Below are positions 35,398-45,333 of a stretch of 64,000 nucleotides of DNA, one piece after another. The stretch comes from a bacterium (GTDB taxonomy: Bacteria; Desulfobacterota; Binatia; DP-6). Every line of letters begins with the position of its first letter. Within the stretch, counting starts at the first letter, position 1. The position numbers and the translations under genes were made by a program. The DNA lies in the NCBI GenBank assembly GCA_026129405.1, contig JAHCID010000008.1, positions 62,001-126,000 of the forward strand. Reading direction: 5' to 3'. The notes under the pieces are model-generated. The model was given only the letters and a program-made list of their open reading frames with translations. It had not been told where the DNA came from and did no database searches.

Positions 35398-36018
35398 GTG
35401 CCCATCCGCGCAGCGATCTTCGATCTCGGCGGCGTCGTCGTCGGCTCGCCCCTCCACGTCATCGCCGCCTACGAGCGCGAGCTGGGCTACGCTCCGAACG
35501 CCATCAACCGCGTCGTCGTCACCACCGGCCCGACCGGCGCCTGGTCCCGCCTCGAGCGCGGCGAGCTCGACCTCGACGCCTTCTACCCGCTCTTCGACGC
35601 CGAGTGCGCCGCCGCCGGCGCCCCCATCGACGCGCGCCTGATGATGGCGCGCGTCGCCACCGCCATCGGCCCGCGCCCGGAGATGCTGGAGGCGATCCGC
35701 CGCATCCGCCGCTCGGGTCTCAAGGCCGCCGCGCTCACCAACAACTGGGTCTCGAACGACCCGGGTACGAGCGTCCTCGCCCCGCACTTCGACGTCTTCG
35801 TCGAGTCGGCCGTCGTGGGCCTGCGCAAGCCCGACCCGCGCATCTACCGGCTCGTCTGTCGCGAGCTCGACGTCGCCCCCCCGGAGGCCGTGTTCCTCGA
35901 CGACATCGGCTCGAACCTGAAGGCCGCGCGGGCGATGGGCATGACGACGATCAAGGTCGACGAGCCGGGGCAGGCGTTGGCGGAGCTGGAGGGCGTGCTG
36001 GGGCTGGCGCTGCGCTGA
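35398..36018 (+). CDS. HAD-superfamily hydrolase (HAD-IA)
   Basis: A 206-aa cytosolic phosphatase-like enzyme. Motif I is FDLGGVVV, where the usual second Asp is Gly-Gly, as in the epoxide-hydrolase N-domain/ACAD10-like branch. Motif II is ALTNN. Motif III is the Lys in GLRKPDPRIY, and motif IV is FLDDIGSNLKAARAMGM with the Asp pair. The start is GTG at 35398. The loss of the second Asp of DxD could mean it lacks classical phosphatase chemistry. It is in tandem with the broken gene before it. Confidence 0.88.
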   Translation: MPIRAAIFDLGGVVVGSPLHVIAAYERELGYAPNAINRVVVTTGPTGAWSRLERGELDLDAFYPLFDAECAAAGAPIDARLMMARVATAIGPRPEMLEAIRRIRRSGLKAAALTNNWVSNDPGTSVLAPHFDVFVESAVVGLRKPDPRIYRLVCRELDVAPPEAVFLDDIGSNLKAARAMGMTTIKVDEPGQALAELEGVLGLALR

Positions 36019-36034
36019 GCCGAGCTGCTCGCGC

Positions 36035-37015
36035 TCAGGACGGCTCCGCCAGCTCCGCCGCGAGCGCTCGGATCGTCAGCGGCGCCGATCCCTCGGCCTT
36101 GTTGTTGATCACCGCGTACGCCGCCCGCCCCGCCGCGGCCGCTGCGCGCAGGAGCGTCGCCACCTGCCGCCGCACCGGCGGGTTCTCGTCGACCAGCCGG
36201 TCGAAGGGCCGATAGCGCTCCACGGCCGCGTCGTAGGCGAACCCGCGGCCCAGCATCCAGCGCACGACGAGCGGCCCGTGCGTGCCGACGCGCGCCGCCT
36301 GCACGGGCACGTCGGGCATCGCGGGGTGGACGTTGAGACAGTGCACCGCGCCGGTGTCGGCGAGCGCGGCGGCGTAGGCGTCGCACAGGAGCTGCGGCGT
36401 GCGCAGCTCGACGGCATAGCACGGGCCTGCAGGCAGGGCGCGCAGGAACGCCCGCAGCCGCGCCGCGAACCCCACCGGCCCGCCGAGCAGCTCGGCCGGC
36501 TGCGGCGGGAGCTGGAACACGACGACGCCGAGCTTCGCACCGAGACCGGCGAGCGCCGGCGCCACGACCTCGCGGGCGGTGTACGCCGCGTCGAGGAACC
36601 AGGGGCTCGCCTGTCCGCGCAGCGCGCCGTGGCGCTCGTGCGATGGTACGCGCGCCATGCAGATCAGCTCGTGCGCCTTCACGACGAGGCGGAAGTCGTC
36701 CGGCACCTCTGCCGCCATGGTCGCGAACGCGTCGGCGTCGATCGGGGCGTAGTAGGTGCGATCGAGGCCGACGGCGCGCAGCAGCGGGTGCTGGGCGTAG
36801 GCCCGCAGACCGTGACGCGCGAGCACCGCGGGCGTCGCGGGGCGGTCCCACACGATGCCTTCCCAGCCGGGAAAGCCCCACGACGAGGTGCCGAACCGCA
36901 CGCCGGCAGGCAGCCGCGCCGCGAGCGCCGTCAGCGCGGGCGACGCCGGTGCCGGGCCGACGCGGAGCGGCTCGGGGACGGTGAACAGCTCCAGCTGGTC
37001 GCGACGCCGTCCCAT
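36035..37015 (-). CDS. DUF72 (YecE-like) TIM-barrel protein
   Basis: A 326-aa cytosolic protein. The DUF72 opening FGTSSWGFPGWEGIVW and YAQHPLLRAVGLDRTYYAPID is unmistakable. FRLVVKAHE, GVVVFQLPP, YAVELR and YAVINNKAEGSAP follow as barrel strands. The fold resembles sugar-isomerase-type barrels and the family has no settled function. A QLELF segment at residues 7-11 is worth noting because it looks like a beta-clamp-type motif. The ATG at 37015 is followed upstream after 4 bp by the secreted propeller gene on the same strand. Confidence 0.88.
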   Translation of the reverse strand: MGRRRDQLELFTVPEPLRVGPAPASPALTALAARLPAGVRFGTSSWGFPGWEGIVWDRPATPAVLARHGLRAYAQHPLLRAVGLDRTYYAPIDADAFATMAAEVPDDFRLVVKAHELICMARVPSHERHGALRGQASPWFLDAAYTAREVVAPALAGLGAKLGVVVFQLPPQPAELLGGPVGFAARLRAFLRALPAGPCYAVELRTPQLLCDAYAAALADTGAVHCLNVHPAMPDVPVQAARVGTHGPLVVRWMLGRGFAYDAAVERYRPFDRLVDENPPVRRQVATLLRAAAAAGRAAYAVINNKAEGSAPLTIRALAAELAEPS

Positions 37016-37019
37016 CGGC

Positions 37020-37904
37020 TCAGCGCTCGGCGCATTCGACGAGGTAGAGCGGCGCGCCGACCCCTTCGGAGCCGAGGAGATAGCCGCGGCCGTCCGACGT
37101 GTAGCTGATCGCCTCGGCCTGCGGCTGCGAGGCGCTCGTGACGGCGACGGGCGTGGCGTCGAGCACGTCCTCGAAGGCGCGGGCGCCGGGGCTGCGCAGC
37201 TCCCAGACGCGGCCGTAGGTGCGCAGCAGGACGCGCTCGCCGTCGGGATGGACCGCGGCGGCGGTGGTGTACGAGTCGAACTCGTTCGGGGCCCGCAGGC
37301 GGCGCACGCGCACCGCGGTGCCGCCGGCGCGCGAGCCCAGGCCGTCGACGCGGAAGACGTCGCCGAGCGACGCCAGCACCTTCGAGATCACGAACACGCG
37401 CGCGGTGCGGGGATCGACGAGGATCGCCTCCGCGTTGCGCGGGCCCTCGGCGTAGGTGAAGGGCAGAACCTCCGCGCGCAGCGGCTGGTTGCGCAGCTCG
37501 GCCGGCTCGCGCAGCTTCAGGAGCTGGACGCCCGCACGCCGCTGGCCGTTGTCGCCGATGTCGGCCAGGTAGATGCACCATGCGCTGCGGGTCGCGTCGC
37601 ACGGGCCGACGGCGACGTCCTCCGGATCGCGGCTCTTCACGCCGGGGATGGGGAAGGTCGCGACGATGCGGCCGTCCTCGCGGATGGCGTGCAGCGCGAG
37701 CGCGTTGCCGGAATCGTTGTGCGCCCAGTAGATGCCCGGGTGGCGCCGGCTCGCGGCCAGGCCGGACAGCTCGCGCAGCGCCTCGGGGACGCTGCCGACG
37801 CGGCGCGCTCGCAGGGCGTAGGTCGGGCAGACCCCCGGCGCCGCGCTCGCGTCGTGCGCGAGCAGGGCACCGAGCACGAGGGGTGCGAGCAGGGAGCGGC
37901 GCAA
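37020..37904 (-). CDS. Exported beta-propeller protein (SdiA-regulated/phytase-like)
   Basis: A 294-aa precursor beginning with TTG, the only start giving the signal peptide (RRSLLAPLVLGALLAHDASA). Repeated blades read IYWAHNDSGNA, AVGPCDATRSAWCIYLADIGDN, ILVDPRTARVFVISKVLA and AAAVHPDGERVLLRTYGRVWEL. HNDSG and DIGDNG are Ca-binding-like loops seen in such secreted propellers. It lies 7 bp after the acyl-CoA synthetase stop and 4 bp before the DUF72 gene, so all three are probably one transcript. No catalytic residues can be named. Confidence 0.75.
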   Translation of the reverse strand: MRRSLLAPLVLGALLAHDASAAPGVCPTYALRARRVGSVPEALRELSGLAASRRHPGIYWAHNDSGNALALHAIREDGRIVATFPIPGVKSRDPEDVAVGPCDATRSAWCIYLADIGDNGQRRAGVQLLKLREPAELRNQPLRAEVLPFTYAEGPRNAEAILVDPRTARVFVISKVLASLGDVFRVDGLGSRAGGTAVRVRRLRAPNEFDSYTTAAAVHPDGERVLLRTYGRVWELRSPGARAFEDVLDATPVAVTSASQPQAEAISYTSDGRGYLLGSEGVGAPLYLVECAER

Positions 37905-37911
37905 TCCGGGC

Positions 37912-39735
37912 CTAGCGATCGAGGACGTCGAGCTTCTCCGCCGCGGCGAAGGCCTGCCGCAGGCCGGCGTAGTCCTCCTGGCCGAAGGGACGGTACGCGG
38001 TATCGCCGCGCGTGCGCCAGAAGACCGGCGCGTCGCCGAGACGGTTCAGGTCGAAGTGCACCTTCTTGAGATTGCGGACCAGGATCTTCTCGGTCTGCGT
38101 GTACTCGAAGTCGTCGACCAGGCGCACGAAGTCGGGGAACCACTTGCGGTCCATGCCGCCGCCGCCGATCTGCTGCTCGCAGAAGTCGAAGAAGCTCTTC
38201 GGATCGAACGTGGTGCCGGGCTTCAGCTTGAGCGCCACCATGACGAGCTCGTCCGAGACCGAGCAGGGCACGCCGTAGGCGGCGGCGAGCACGATGTCCG
38301 GGTGCTCCTGGATCAGGCGCGCGACCTGGAGCGCGGAGAAGTTCTCGCCGTCCTTGCGGATCCAGTCGTCGGTGCGGCCGTCGAAGAAGAGGTAGCGGGT
38401 GCCGTCGCGCTCGACGATGTGGCCGAGGTCGCCCGAGTGGTAGACGCCGTCGCGGTACTTCGAGGTGTTGGCGTCGGGGTTGTCGAAGTAGCCCTGGAAG
38501 AGGCCGGTGTCGGCGGCGACGCGGCATATCTCGCCGACCGCCTCGGCGTAGTTCGTGATCTTGCCGTCGGCGTCCAGGATCGCGGGCGGGCAGGGCTCGC
38601 CCTTCTCGTTCAGGATCTGCACCGCCGGATCGGTGACCTCGCCGACCGAGCCGCGCGGGTCGCCCTTCTTGCGGAACGTGCTGATCGCCGCCTCGGTCGA
38701 GCCGTAGAGCTCGAACATGTCGTCGAGGCCCATCCAGGCCATGAACTTCTCGATGTCGGGCGCCGAGGCGCCGTTGCCGACGGCCCACGCGAGGGTGTTC
38801 TTCGGATCCTGCGCGACCTCCTTCAGGATCCGCTGCTCGTCGCCGCCGTACTGCTTGGCGATCGCGTTCAGCACGTAGTGCACGGGCTCGCCGACGTAGT
38901 TCCAGAAGGTCACGCCGTGCTGGCGGACGTCGGGCAGGAAGCTCGAGGCGCTGAAGCGCTCGCGGATCGCGAGGCGGCCGGTCACGTGGAAGATCGGGTG
39001 GAAGCCGAGGAAGATGGCGTTGGAGTGGAAGAGCGGCATGCAGGCGTAGCCGCAGTCGTCGGGACCGAGGCCCAGGTTCGACGACACCGCCATGCCGATG
39101 GCGAGCAGCTTGAAGTGGTTGTTGTTGATGCCCTTCGGCAGGCCCGTCGTGCCGGAGGTGTAGATGACCATGTGCGGCGCCATGGCGTTGACGTCGATCG
39201 CCGGCGCGTCGAGCGCCTTCGCGATCGGGCCGACCTCGCTCTCGACGGCGGCCATGAGATCGACCGCATCGTCGACCGCCGAGTCCTCGGTGCGCAGCAC
39301 GACGACGTTCTCCGGCGCGACCGTCGTGAGCTGCGGCAGCACGCGGGCCACCTCGGGCCAGAGGCGCTGATCGACGACGAAGAGGCGGGCGCGCGATTGG
39401 TTCACGACCCCGGCGAGGGTCTCGCCGCGGAGCCCCGTGTTGACGCCGAACAGCGTCAGGCCCGCGTAGCCGCAGGCGCCGTAGAGCGCCAGGAGCTCGA
39501 GGTGGTTCTCCAGCAGCATGGCGACGTGTCCGGGCCGCGAGTCGTCGATGGTGCCGAGGCGCGCGAGGAGGAAGTGGGCCAGGCGGACGCTCTCGTCGCG
39601 GAAGCGACGATACGTCCAGGTGCGGTCGTGCTGGTGGAGGAACGCCTTCCGGCCGACCTCGGGGTGCAGGCCGCGGGCCTCGATCTGGGCTCCGATCGCG
39701 AGCGGGGCGTCGAACGACGGGACGGGGGTGGACAC
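37912..39735 (-). CDS. Acyl-CoA synthetase (ANL superfamily)
   Basis: ATP-dependent CoA ligase of 607 aa. The AMP-binding P-loop is YTSGTTGLPKG near residue 194. FELYGSTEAA is the A5 motif and YHSGDLG follows. The C-terminal hinge Asp and Lys are in FFDGRTDDWIRKDGENFS. The mixture of short loops resembles the FadD17/bile-acid-CoA ligase branch, suiting bulky or long acyl chains. Start GTG 39735 is set by a GAGGAGGT ribosome site 8 nt upstream; frames further upstream are Arg-rich and not protein-like. It leads an operon with the propeller and DUF72 genes. Confidence 0.9.
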   Translation of the reverse strand: MSTPVPSFDAPLAIGAQIEARGLHPEVGRKAFLHQHDRTWTYRRFRDESVRLAHFLLARLGTIDDSRPGHVAMLLENHLELLALYGACGYAGLTLFGVNTGLRGETLAGVVNQSRARLFVVDQRLWPEVARVLPQLTTVAPENVVVLRTEDSAVDDAVDLMAAVESEVGPIAKALDAPAIDVNAMAPHMVIYTSGTTGLPKGINNNHFKLLAIGMAVSSNLGLGPDDCGYACMPLFHSNAIFLGFHPIFHVTGRLAIRERFSASSFLPDVRQHGVTFWNYVGEPVHYVLNAIAKQYGGDEQRILKEVAQDPKNTLAWAVGNGASAPDIEKFMAWMGLDDMFELYGSTEAAISTFRKKGDPRGSVGEVTDPAVQILNEKGEPCPPAILDADGKITNYAEAVGEICRVAADTGLFQGYFDNPDANTSKYRDGVYHSGDLGHIVERDGTRYLFFDGRTDDWIRKDGENFSALQVARLIQEHPDIVLAAAYGVPCSVSDELVMVALKLKPGTTFDPKSFFDFCEQQIGGGGMDRKWFPDFVRLVDDFEYTQTEKILVRNLKKVHFDLNRLGDAPVFWRTRGDTAYRPFGQEDYAGLRQAFAAAEKLDVLDR

Positions 39736-40120
39736 TGCAGCGTACCTCCTCGGGCTGGGGCTGGGAGGGTTGCAATAGCCCAGGACCCGATGGGCGGAAA
39801 GCGCTGCGCGGTGGACCCGGGAGTCGCGCATCGCCCCGCCCGCGGGCGGCGCCGAGCCGCTTTTCTCTTGACCGTTCCCGCCGAGGGAATGGTACCTCCC
39901 CCGGCCATGCGGACTCGTCGGGGAGCCGTCTGGAATCGCCGCCTCGGGCTCGTGCCGTTGGTCGTGCTGGCGCCCGCGTGGGCCATGCCGATCGCCGGTC
40001 CCTCGGCGGCGATCTCCCGCGGCGGGCGACGCTCGTGGCCGACGTGCCGTGCGCGGCCGCCGGCGGCGACGTGCACGTGATCGCGGTATCGGCTGCCGCA
40101 GCACGAGCGAGGGGGCGCTC
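39736..40120. other. 385-bp divergent intergenic region
   Basis: It separates the minus-strand acyl-CoA synthetase from the plus-strand secreted hydrolase and must hold both promoters. A TTGACC at 39868-39873 could be a -35 box, but no convincing -10 follows. A plus-strand ATG at 39907 opens a 57-codon frame that begins like a signal peptide (LGLVPLVVLAPAWAMP) and ends in Arg/Pro-rich nonsense. I do not call it a gene; it may be a remnant. Confidence 0.5.
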
Positions 40121-42328
40121 GTGAGGGGGGCGACGAGGCGGCGGCGGGCGATGTCCGCCGCCGTCCTCGTCGCTGCGGTCCTGTCCGCAGGCCGGGCCGC
40201 CGCCGCCGAGTTCCCGGTGCGCGGCGCGAAGCTCGTGGTGTCCGATCCGACCGGCGACCCGGCACGGCGCAAGGTCGTCGTGACCGCGAAGGACGGGCCC
40301 GGTAGCGCCGCCTATGCGGGCGGCGATCCCACCACGGCCGGCGCCACGCTGCGCATGGTCTTCACCGGCGGCACGCCGTCCGACCTGGCGCTCGCCCTCG
40401 ACGCGGCCGGCTGGCGCCCGAGCGGTGGGGGCGGGTTCCGCTATGCCGCGCGCGGCGCCGGCGGGTCGAGCGTGGCGGCGGCGCTGTCCCGTTCGGCGAA
40501 GGGCGTCGTCAAGCTGAAGGTGCAGCTGAAGGGCGTCGACGGCGTCGTGCCGCCGGCGCCCGGCGACACCGCGGACGTCGTGCTGAGCGTCGGCGGCGGC
40601 CACGCCTGGTGCGTCGGCTTCGGCGGCGCCGCCGGCGGCACCGAGACGCGCGACGACGCGCGGGCGTGGCTCGTGCGCAAGCCGGGCGTGCCGACGTGCC
40701 CGCCGCCGCCCACGACGACCAGCACCTCGACCACGAGCACGACGAGCAGCACCGGCACGACCGCGACGACGACGACCAGCACCACGGTCACCACCATCTC
40801 GGCCACGAGCACCACGTCGACGAGCAGCACGACGACCACCACCACGACGACCCAGCCGCCGGTCACGACCACGACGACCACCGTCCCCCCGCCGACGACC
40901 ACGACCACCACGACCGCGCCGCCGGTCACGACGACGACCACCACCACCACGACCACCACCGCGCCGCCGGCGTCGACCACGACCACGACGACCATCCCGC
41001 CGCCGACGCTGATCGAGGTGAACCTCCTCTACGTCCACGGCCTCAAGAGCTGCGCCGGCGCCCGCACGAGCGCGCACGACACGCTGGCCGCGCTCGACGC
41101 CGCCGTCGCCGCGGCCCTGCCGGCGCGCATCGCGGCCTGGGAGGCCGCGCATCCGGGCAAGCAGCTGGTCGTGCGCAGCGCGCGCGCCAACGTCTACACG
41201 GCGACCGCGTCCGGCATCCATCCGTCGGACTCGCCGAACCCGCTCGACATGGACGACTGGGAGGTCGGCGACCCGGGTTGCACCGCGACCGCGCAGGGGC
41301 AGCCGTGCACGACGGCGTACGAGTGGCGCTACCGTCTGGCGAAGGAGATCGAGCGGCTCTATCCGGCACCGGCGAAGAACGTCGTCCTCGTCGGCCACAG
41401 CGCGGGCGGGCGCGCGGCGATGGAGGTGGCGGCGAACGTCGGCCCCGGCGGCGTCGGCACCATGGACTGGGGCGTGCAGCAGCGCATCGCCGGCGTCGTC
41501 AGCGTGCAGGGCATGATCGATCAGCTCGGCACCAGCAAGTACAACGTCGTCGGCATCACCAGCTTCGAGACCGCCTGCAAGAACGGCGATGCGATCCTCG
41601 GCTTCGGCGAGTCGTGCGCGCCCGGCAACGGCTTCTGCGAGTGGGCGGCCCGCGTGTCCGGCTTCCCCGCCGCCGACTGGGTGGCGCAGAACCGGCGCGC
41701 GCGCATGCTGATCTCGTGGGGAAGCTGCTCGCCGTCGGCGTGGACGGGGCGCAGCGACGGCACGCTGCCGTACGACGCGCAGGGCAGCACCTTCGCCGTC
41801 GGTCTCGACATGACGCCGGCACCCGGCCAGACGTGGCGGCCGGCCCACGGCGAGAGCTACGGCAGCTTCTGCCACAGCGCGGTGACCAACGCGTCGAACG
41901 GCAGCCACGTCGCCGCGCGCACCGCCGCTCGCGATCGCATCCTCGAGTTCCTCTTCACCGCCGCGCCGCGGGTCGCGGCGCAGGGCAGCGACACGACCGG
42001 CTCCATCGCCCACAACCAGTCGACGGGCACCTTCCCGATGGGGGCGAGCTGTCCGTCGGGCGACGTCGACGACACGGTCACGAGCGGCACCAAGGGCCCC
42101 GGCATCGACGTCGTCGGCGTCTGCCGGCACCCGGGCTTCTTCGACGGCGACGACCACGCCGTCGCGCTCGCGGAGCTCACCGTCGCGAACGGCGCCACCT
42201 GCAACGGCACCTACCGCTGGACGCAGGCGCACGACGCCAGCAACAACCACGCGGCGCAGTTCTGGTGGAAGACGCGCTCGCTGCGCGCGAACGGCCCGGA
42301 TCTGGTGTCGACGCTGCCGGCGAGCTGA
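40121..42328 (+). CDS. Secreted lipase-like hydrolase on a long Thr-rich linker, with the shared N-terminal module
   Basis: A 735-aa precursor. I start at GTG 40121, which gives a basic n-region; ATG 40151 is possible. The signal ends near residue 29. Residues 31-190 match the N-terminal module of the EEP-fold protein at 7277-8722 (VSDP, DPARRK, GATLRM, GGGFRYA, HAWCVGF). Residues about 195-303 are a Thr/Pro linker of more than 100 residues. The rest is an alpha/beta-hydrolase with LLYVHGLKSC and the elbow VVLVGHSAGG (Ser427), plus several Cys pairs, a layout of secreted lipases or polyesterases. Likely acts on an extracellular ester substrate. Confidence 0.75.
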   Translation: MRGATRRRRAMSAAVLVAAVLSAGRAAAAEFPVRGAKLVVSDPTGDPARRKVVVTAKDGPGSAAYAGGDPTTAGATLRMVFTGGTPSDLALALDAAGWRPSGGGGFRYAARGAGGSSVAAALSRSAKGVVKLKVQLKGVDGVVPPAPGDTADVVLSVGGGHAWCVGFGGAAGGTETRDDARAWLVRKPGVPTCPPPPTTTSTSTTSTTSSTGTTATTTTSTTVTTISATSTTSTSSTTTTTTTTQPPVTTTTTTVPPPTTTTTTTAPPVTTTTTTTTTTTAPPASTTTTTTIPPPTLIEVNLLYVHGLKSCAGARTSAHDTLAALDAAVAAALPARIAAWEAAHPGKQLVVRSARANVYTATASGIHPSDSPNPLDMDDWEVGDPGCTATAQGQPCTTAYEWRYRLAKEIERLYPAPAKNVVLVGHSAGGRAAMEVAANVGPGGVGTMDWGVQQRIAGVVSVQGMIDQLGTSKYNVVGITSFETACKNGDAILGFGESCAPGNGFCEWAARVSGFPAADWVAQNRRARMLISWGSCSPSAWTGRSDGTLPYDAQGSTFAVGLDMTPAPGQTWRPAHGESYGSFCHSAVTNASNGSHVAARTAARDRILEFLFTAAPRVAAQGSDTTGSIAHNQSTGTFPMGASCPSGDVDDTVTSGTKGPGIDVVGVCRHPGFFDGDDHAVALAELTVANGATCNGTYRWTQAHDASNNHAAQFWWKTRSLRANGPDLVSTLPAS
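40706..41012 (+). repeat. Low-complexity ACC/ACG tract encoding the Thr-rich linker
   Basis: About 300 bp of ACGACC-, ACCACG- and GCGCCG-rich DNA codes almost only Thr with short PP, APP and IPP spacers. It is an in-frame coding tract within the secreted hydrolase and prone to slippage. The antisense strand reads as poly-Val. The linker probably varies in length between strains. Confidence 0.85.
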
Positions 42329-42496
42329 CGACGACCGGCGGCGCAGCGTGCGGCGCGCCCGGGCGCTCCGGCGCAATCGCGCGCGGCCCGACGTGCACGC
42401 GCCCGGCTCGGCTCCCCAGCGCCGCCAGCCGCGCCAACGCCGTGCCTCCGCCCCGGTTTGCGCTCCTCCGGAATCGCCGGTAACCACCTCGATTCG

Positions 42497-43486
<990 letters not shown>

Positions 43487-43501
43487 CCGTCCCCGGCTCC
43501 G

Positions 43502-44377
43502 ATGCTGAGCCGCGAGCAGCTGAAGGCGGTCCGGAAGATCCAGATCCGGACCAGCCACCTGGTGACCGACCTCTTCGCCGGGCAGTACCACAGCGTCTTC
43601 AAAGGACGCGGCATGGAGTTCGCCGAGGTGCGGCTCTACCAGCCCGGCGACGAGGTGCGCACCATCGACTGGAACGTGACGGCGCGCACCAGCGTGCCGT
43701 ACGTGAAGCGCTTCGCCGAGGAGCGCGAGCTGACCGTCATGCTCCTGGTCGACGCCAGCGCGTCGACGTTCTTCGGCAGCGTACGGCAGACGAAGAGCGC
43801 GCTCGCCGCCGAGCTGGGCGCGGTGTTCGCCTACTCGGCGATCACGAACAACGACAAGGTCGGCCTCGTCATCTTCTCCGACCGCATCGAGATGGCGTTG
43901 CCGCCGCGCAAGGGCACGCATCACGTGCTGCGCGTGATCCGCGAGGTGCTGTCGTGCGCGCCGCAGGGACGCGGCACCGACATCGCCGCCGCGCTCGAGC
44001 ACCTCGGGCGTGTGACGACGCGGCGCTGTGTCGTCTTCCTGGTGTCGGATTTCCTCGATCCGAATTGCCAGCGGGCGCTGCGCGTGGCCGGCCGCCGGCA
44101 CGATCTCATCGCCGTCGTGCTCGACGATCCGCGCGAAGCGGAGCTGCCCGACGTCGGCCTCGTCGAGCTGGAGGAGGCGGAGACGGGCGCCCGCTACGTC
44201 GTCGACACCGGCGACGCCCGCGTGCGCACGGCCTTCGCCAAGCAGGCGGCGATGGGGCGGGCCGCGCGCGACCGCGTGCTGCGCGCGGCGGACGTCGACG
44301 CCGTCACCATCCGCACCGACCGCTCGTACACCGACGCGCTGATGCGCTTCTTCCGCGCGCGGGAGAAGCGGCGGTGA
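43502..44377 (+). CDS. DUF58 protein (Bat operon)
   Basis: A 291-aa cytosolic protein with the DUF58 core: GQYHSVFKGRGMEFAEVRLYQPGDEVRTIDWNVTAR in sequence order. A VWA-like fold has LLVDASAST (a DxSxS metal site), TNNDKVGLVIFS and RCVVFLVSDFLDP. DUF58 proteins accompany MoxR ATPases; the metal site is intact here. It starts 15 bp after moxR and its stop overlaps the next gene as GTGA. Confidence 0.92.
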   Translation: MLSREQLKAVRKIQIRTSHLVTDLFAGQYHSVFKGRGMEFAEVRLYQPGDEVRTIDWNVTARTSVPYVKRFAEERELTVMLLVDASASTFFGSVRQTKSALAAELGAVFAYSAITNNDKVGLVIFSDRIEMALPPRKGTHHVLRVIREVLSCAPQGRGTDIAAALEHLGRVTTRRCVVFLVSDFLDPNCQRALRVAGRRHDLIAVVLDDPREAELPDVGLVELEEAETGARYVVDTGDARVRTAFAKQAAMGRAARDRVLRAADVDAVTIRTDRSYTDALMRFFRAREKRR

Positions 44378-45333
44378 GGCGGCGCGCGCTCCTCGGCCTG
44401 CTGATGGCCCTCGTGGCCGGCCTCGCGCGGGCCGACGAGGCCCCCGCGCCGGTCGCCGTGCGGGCCTGGTACGCGCCCGAGAAGCTCACCGTCGGCGACC
44501 GCTTTCGCTACTTCATCGAGGTGTCGGCGGCGCCCGGCGTCGAGGTCGTGCTCGCGCAACCGACCGAGAAGCTCGGCGACTTCGACATCCTCGACTTCGG
44601 CAACGAGGCGCCCGTCACGCGCGACGGGCGCGCGATCCTCGTGCGCTGGTACGAGGTCGTCGGTTGGAGCCCCGGGCACCACCTCGTGCGCTCGCCGCCG
44701 GTGCAGTACCGGACCCAGTCGGGCAGCCCGCTCGAGAGCGCGACCGGCGACGACCTCGGTATCGAGGTGACGAGCGTCCTCGGCGAGGCCGACGCCACCG
44801 GCGACATCCGCGACATCGCCCCGCCCGAGGACTTCCCGCGCGACTGGCGCCCCGTGCTGCTGCTGGGCGGCGCCGGCCTGGCCGTGCTCGCCGCGATCGC
44901 GGCGCTCGTCTGGTGGCGCCGCCGGCGCGTCCGCGGCGCCCGGACGGCGGCGCCCGAGCCGGCGCACGTCGTGGCCCTGCGGGCGCTCGAGGCGCTGCGG
45001 GCGCGGCAGCTGCCGCAGGCGGGCGCGTGGAAGGCGTTCTACTCGGCGCTCTCCGACGTTGTGCGGGCGTATCTCGAGCACCGCTTCGGCGTGCGCGCGC
45101 CGGAGATGACGACCGAGGAGTTCCTCCAGGCGGCCACGCGCGGCGGACGGCTCGAGCGCGCGCACCGCCAGCTGCTCGCCGACTTCCTCGTCGAGTGCGA
45201 CCTCGTGAAGTTCGCGCGCCACGTGCCGACGCTGGAGCAGTGCGACCGCGCCTTCGCCGCCGCGCGCCGGTTCGTCGACGAGACGACCGCGGTCACGGCG
45301 CTCACCCCGGAGCGGGGCCGTGCGGCTGGCTGA
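44374..45333 (+). CDS. Bat-operon membrane protein (DUF4381/BatD-N-like)
   Basis: A 319-aa exported and membrane-anchored protein. A short signal (LLGLLMALVAGLARA) leads to a periplasmic beta domain of about 140 residues that resembles an Ig/BatD-like domain (APEKLTVGDRFRYFIEVSAAPGVEV). A single helix follows at about residues 165-183 (VLLLGGAGLAVLAAIAALVWW). The cytosolic tail is helical with AWKAFYSALSDVVRAYLEHRFG, a DUF4381-like segment. It starts at GTG in a GTGA overlap and its end overlaps batA by 14 nt. Confidence 0.8.
   Translation: MRRRALLGLLMALVAGLARADEAPAPVAVRAWYAPEKLTVGDRFRYFIEVSAAPGVEVVLAQPTEKLGDFDILDFGNEAPVTRDGRAILVRWYEVVGWSPGHHLVRSPPVQYRTQSGSPLESATGDDLGIEVTSVLGEADATGDIRDIAPPEDFPRDWRPVLLLGGAGLAVLAAIAALVWWRRRRVRGARTAAPEPAHVVALRALEALRARQLPQAGAWKAFYSALSDVVRAYLEHRFGVRAPEMTTEEFLQAATRGGRLERAHRQLLADFLVECDLVKFARHVPTLEQCDRAFAAARRFVDETTAVTALTPERGRAAG

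Noticed and set aside
39868-39897. TTGACC as a sigma-70 promoter for the secreted hydrolase
   Set aside because: No acceptable -10 box at 16-18 bp; in a 385-bp GC-rich spacer one good hexamer is weak evidence.
39907-40080. A 57-codon frame with a signal-peptide-like beginning
   Set aside because: The second half is Arg/Pro nonsense and no ribosome site or conservation clue is visible. Kept only as a possible remnant.
40706-41012. ACC/ACG tract considered as a satellite or regulatory repeat
   Set aside because: It lies in frame between a signal-bearing module and a hydrolase domain and codes a Thr linker.
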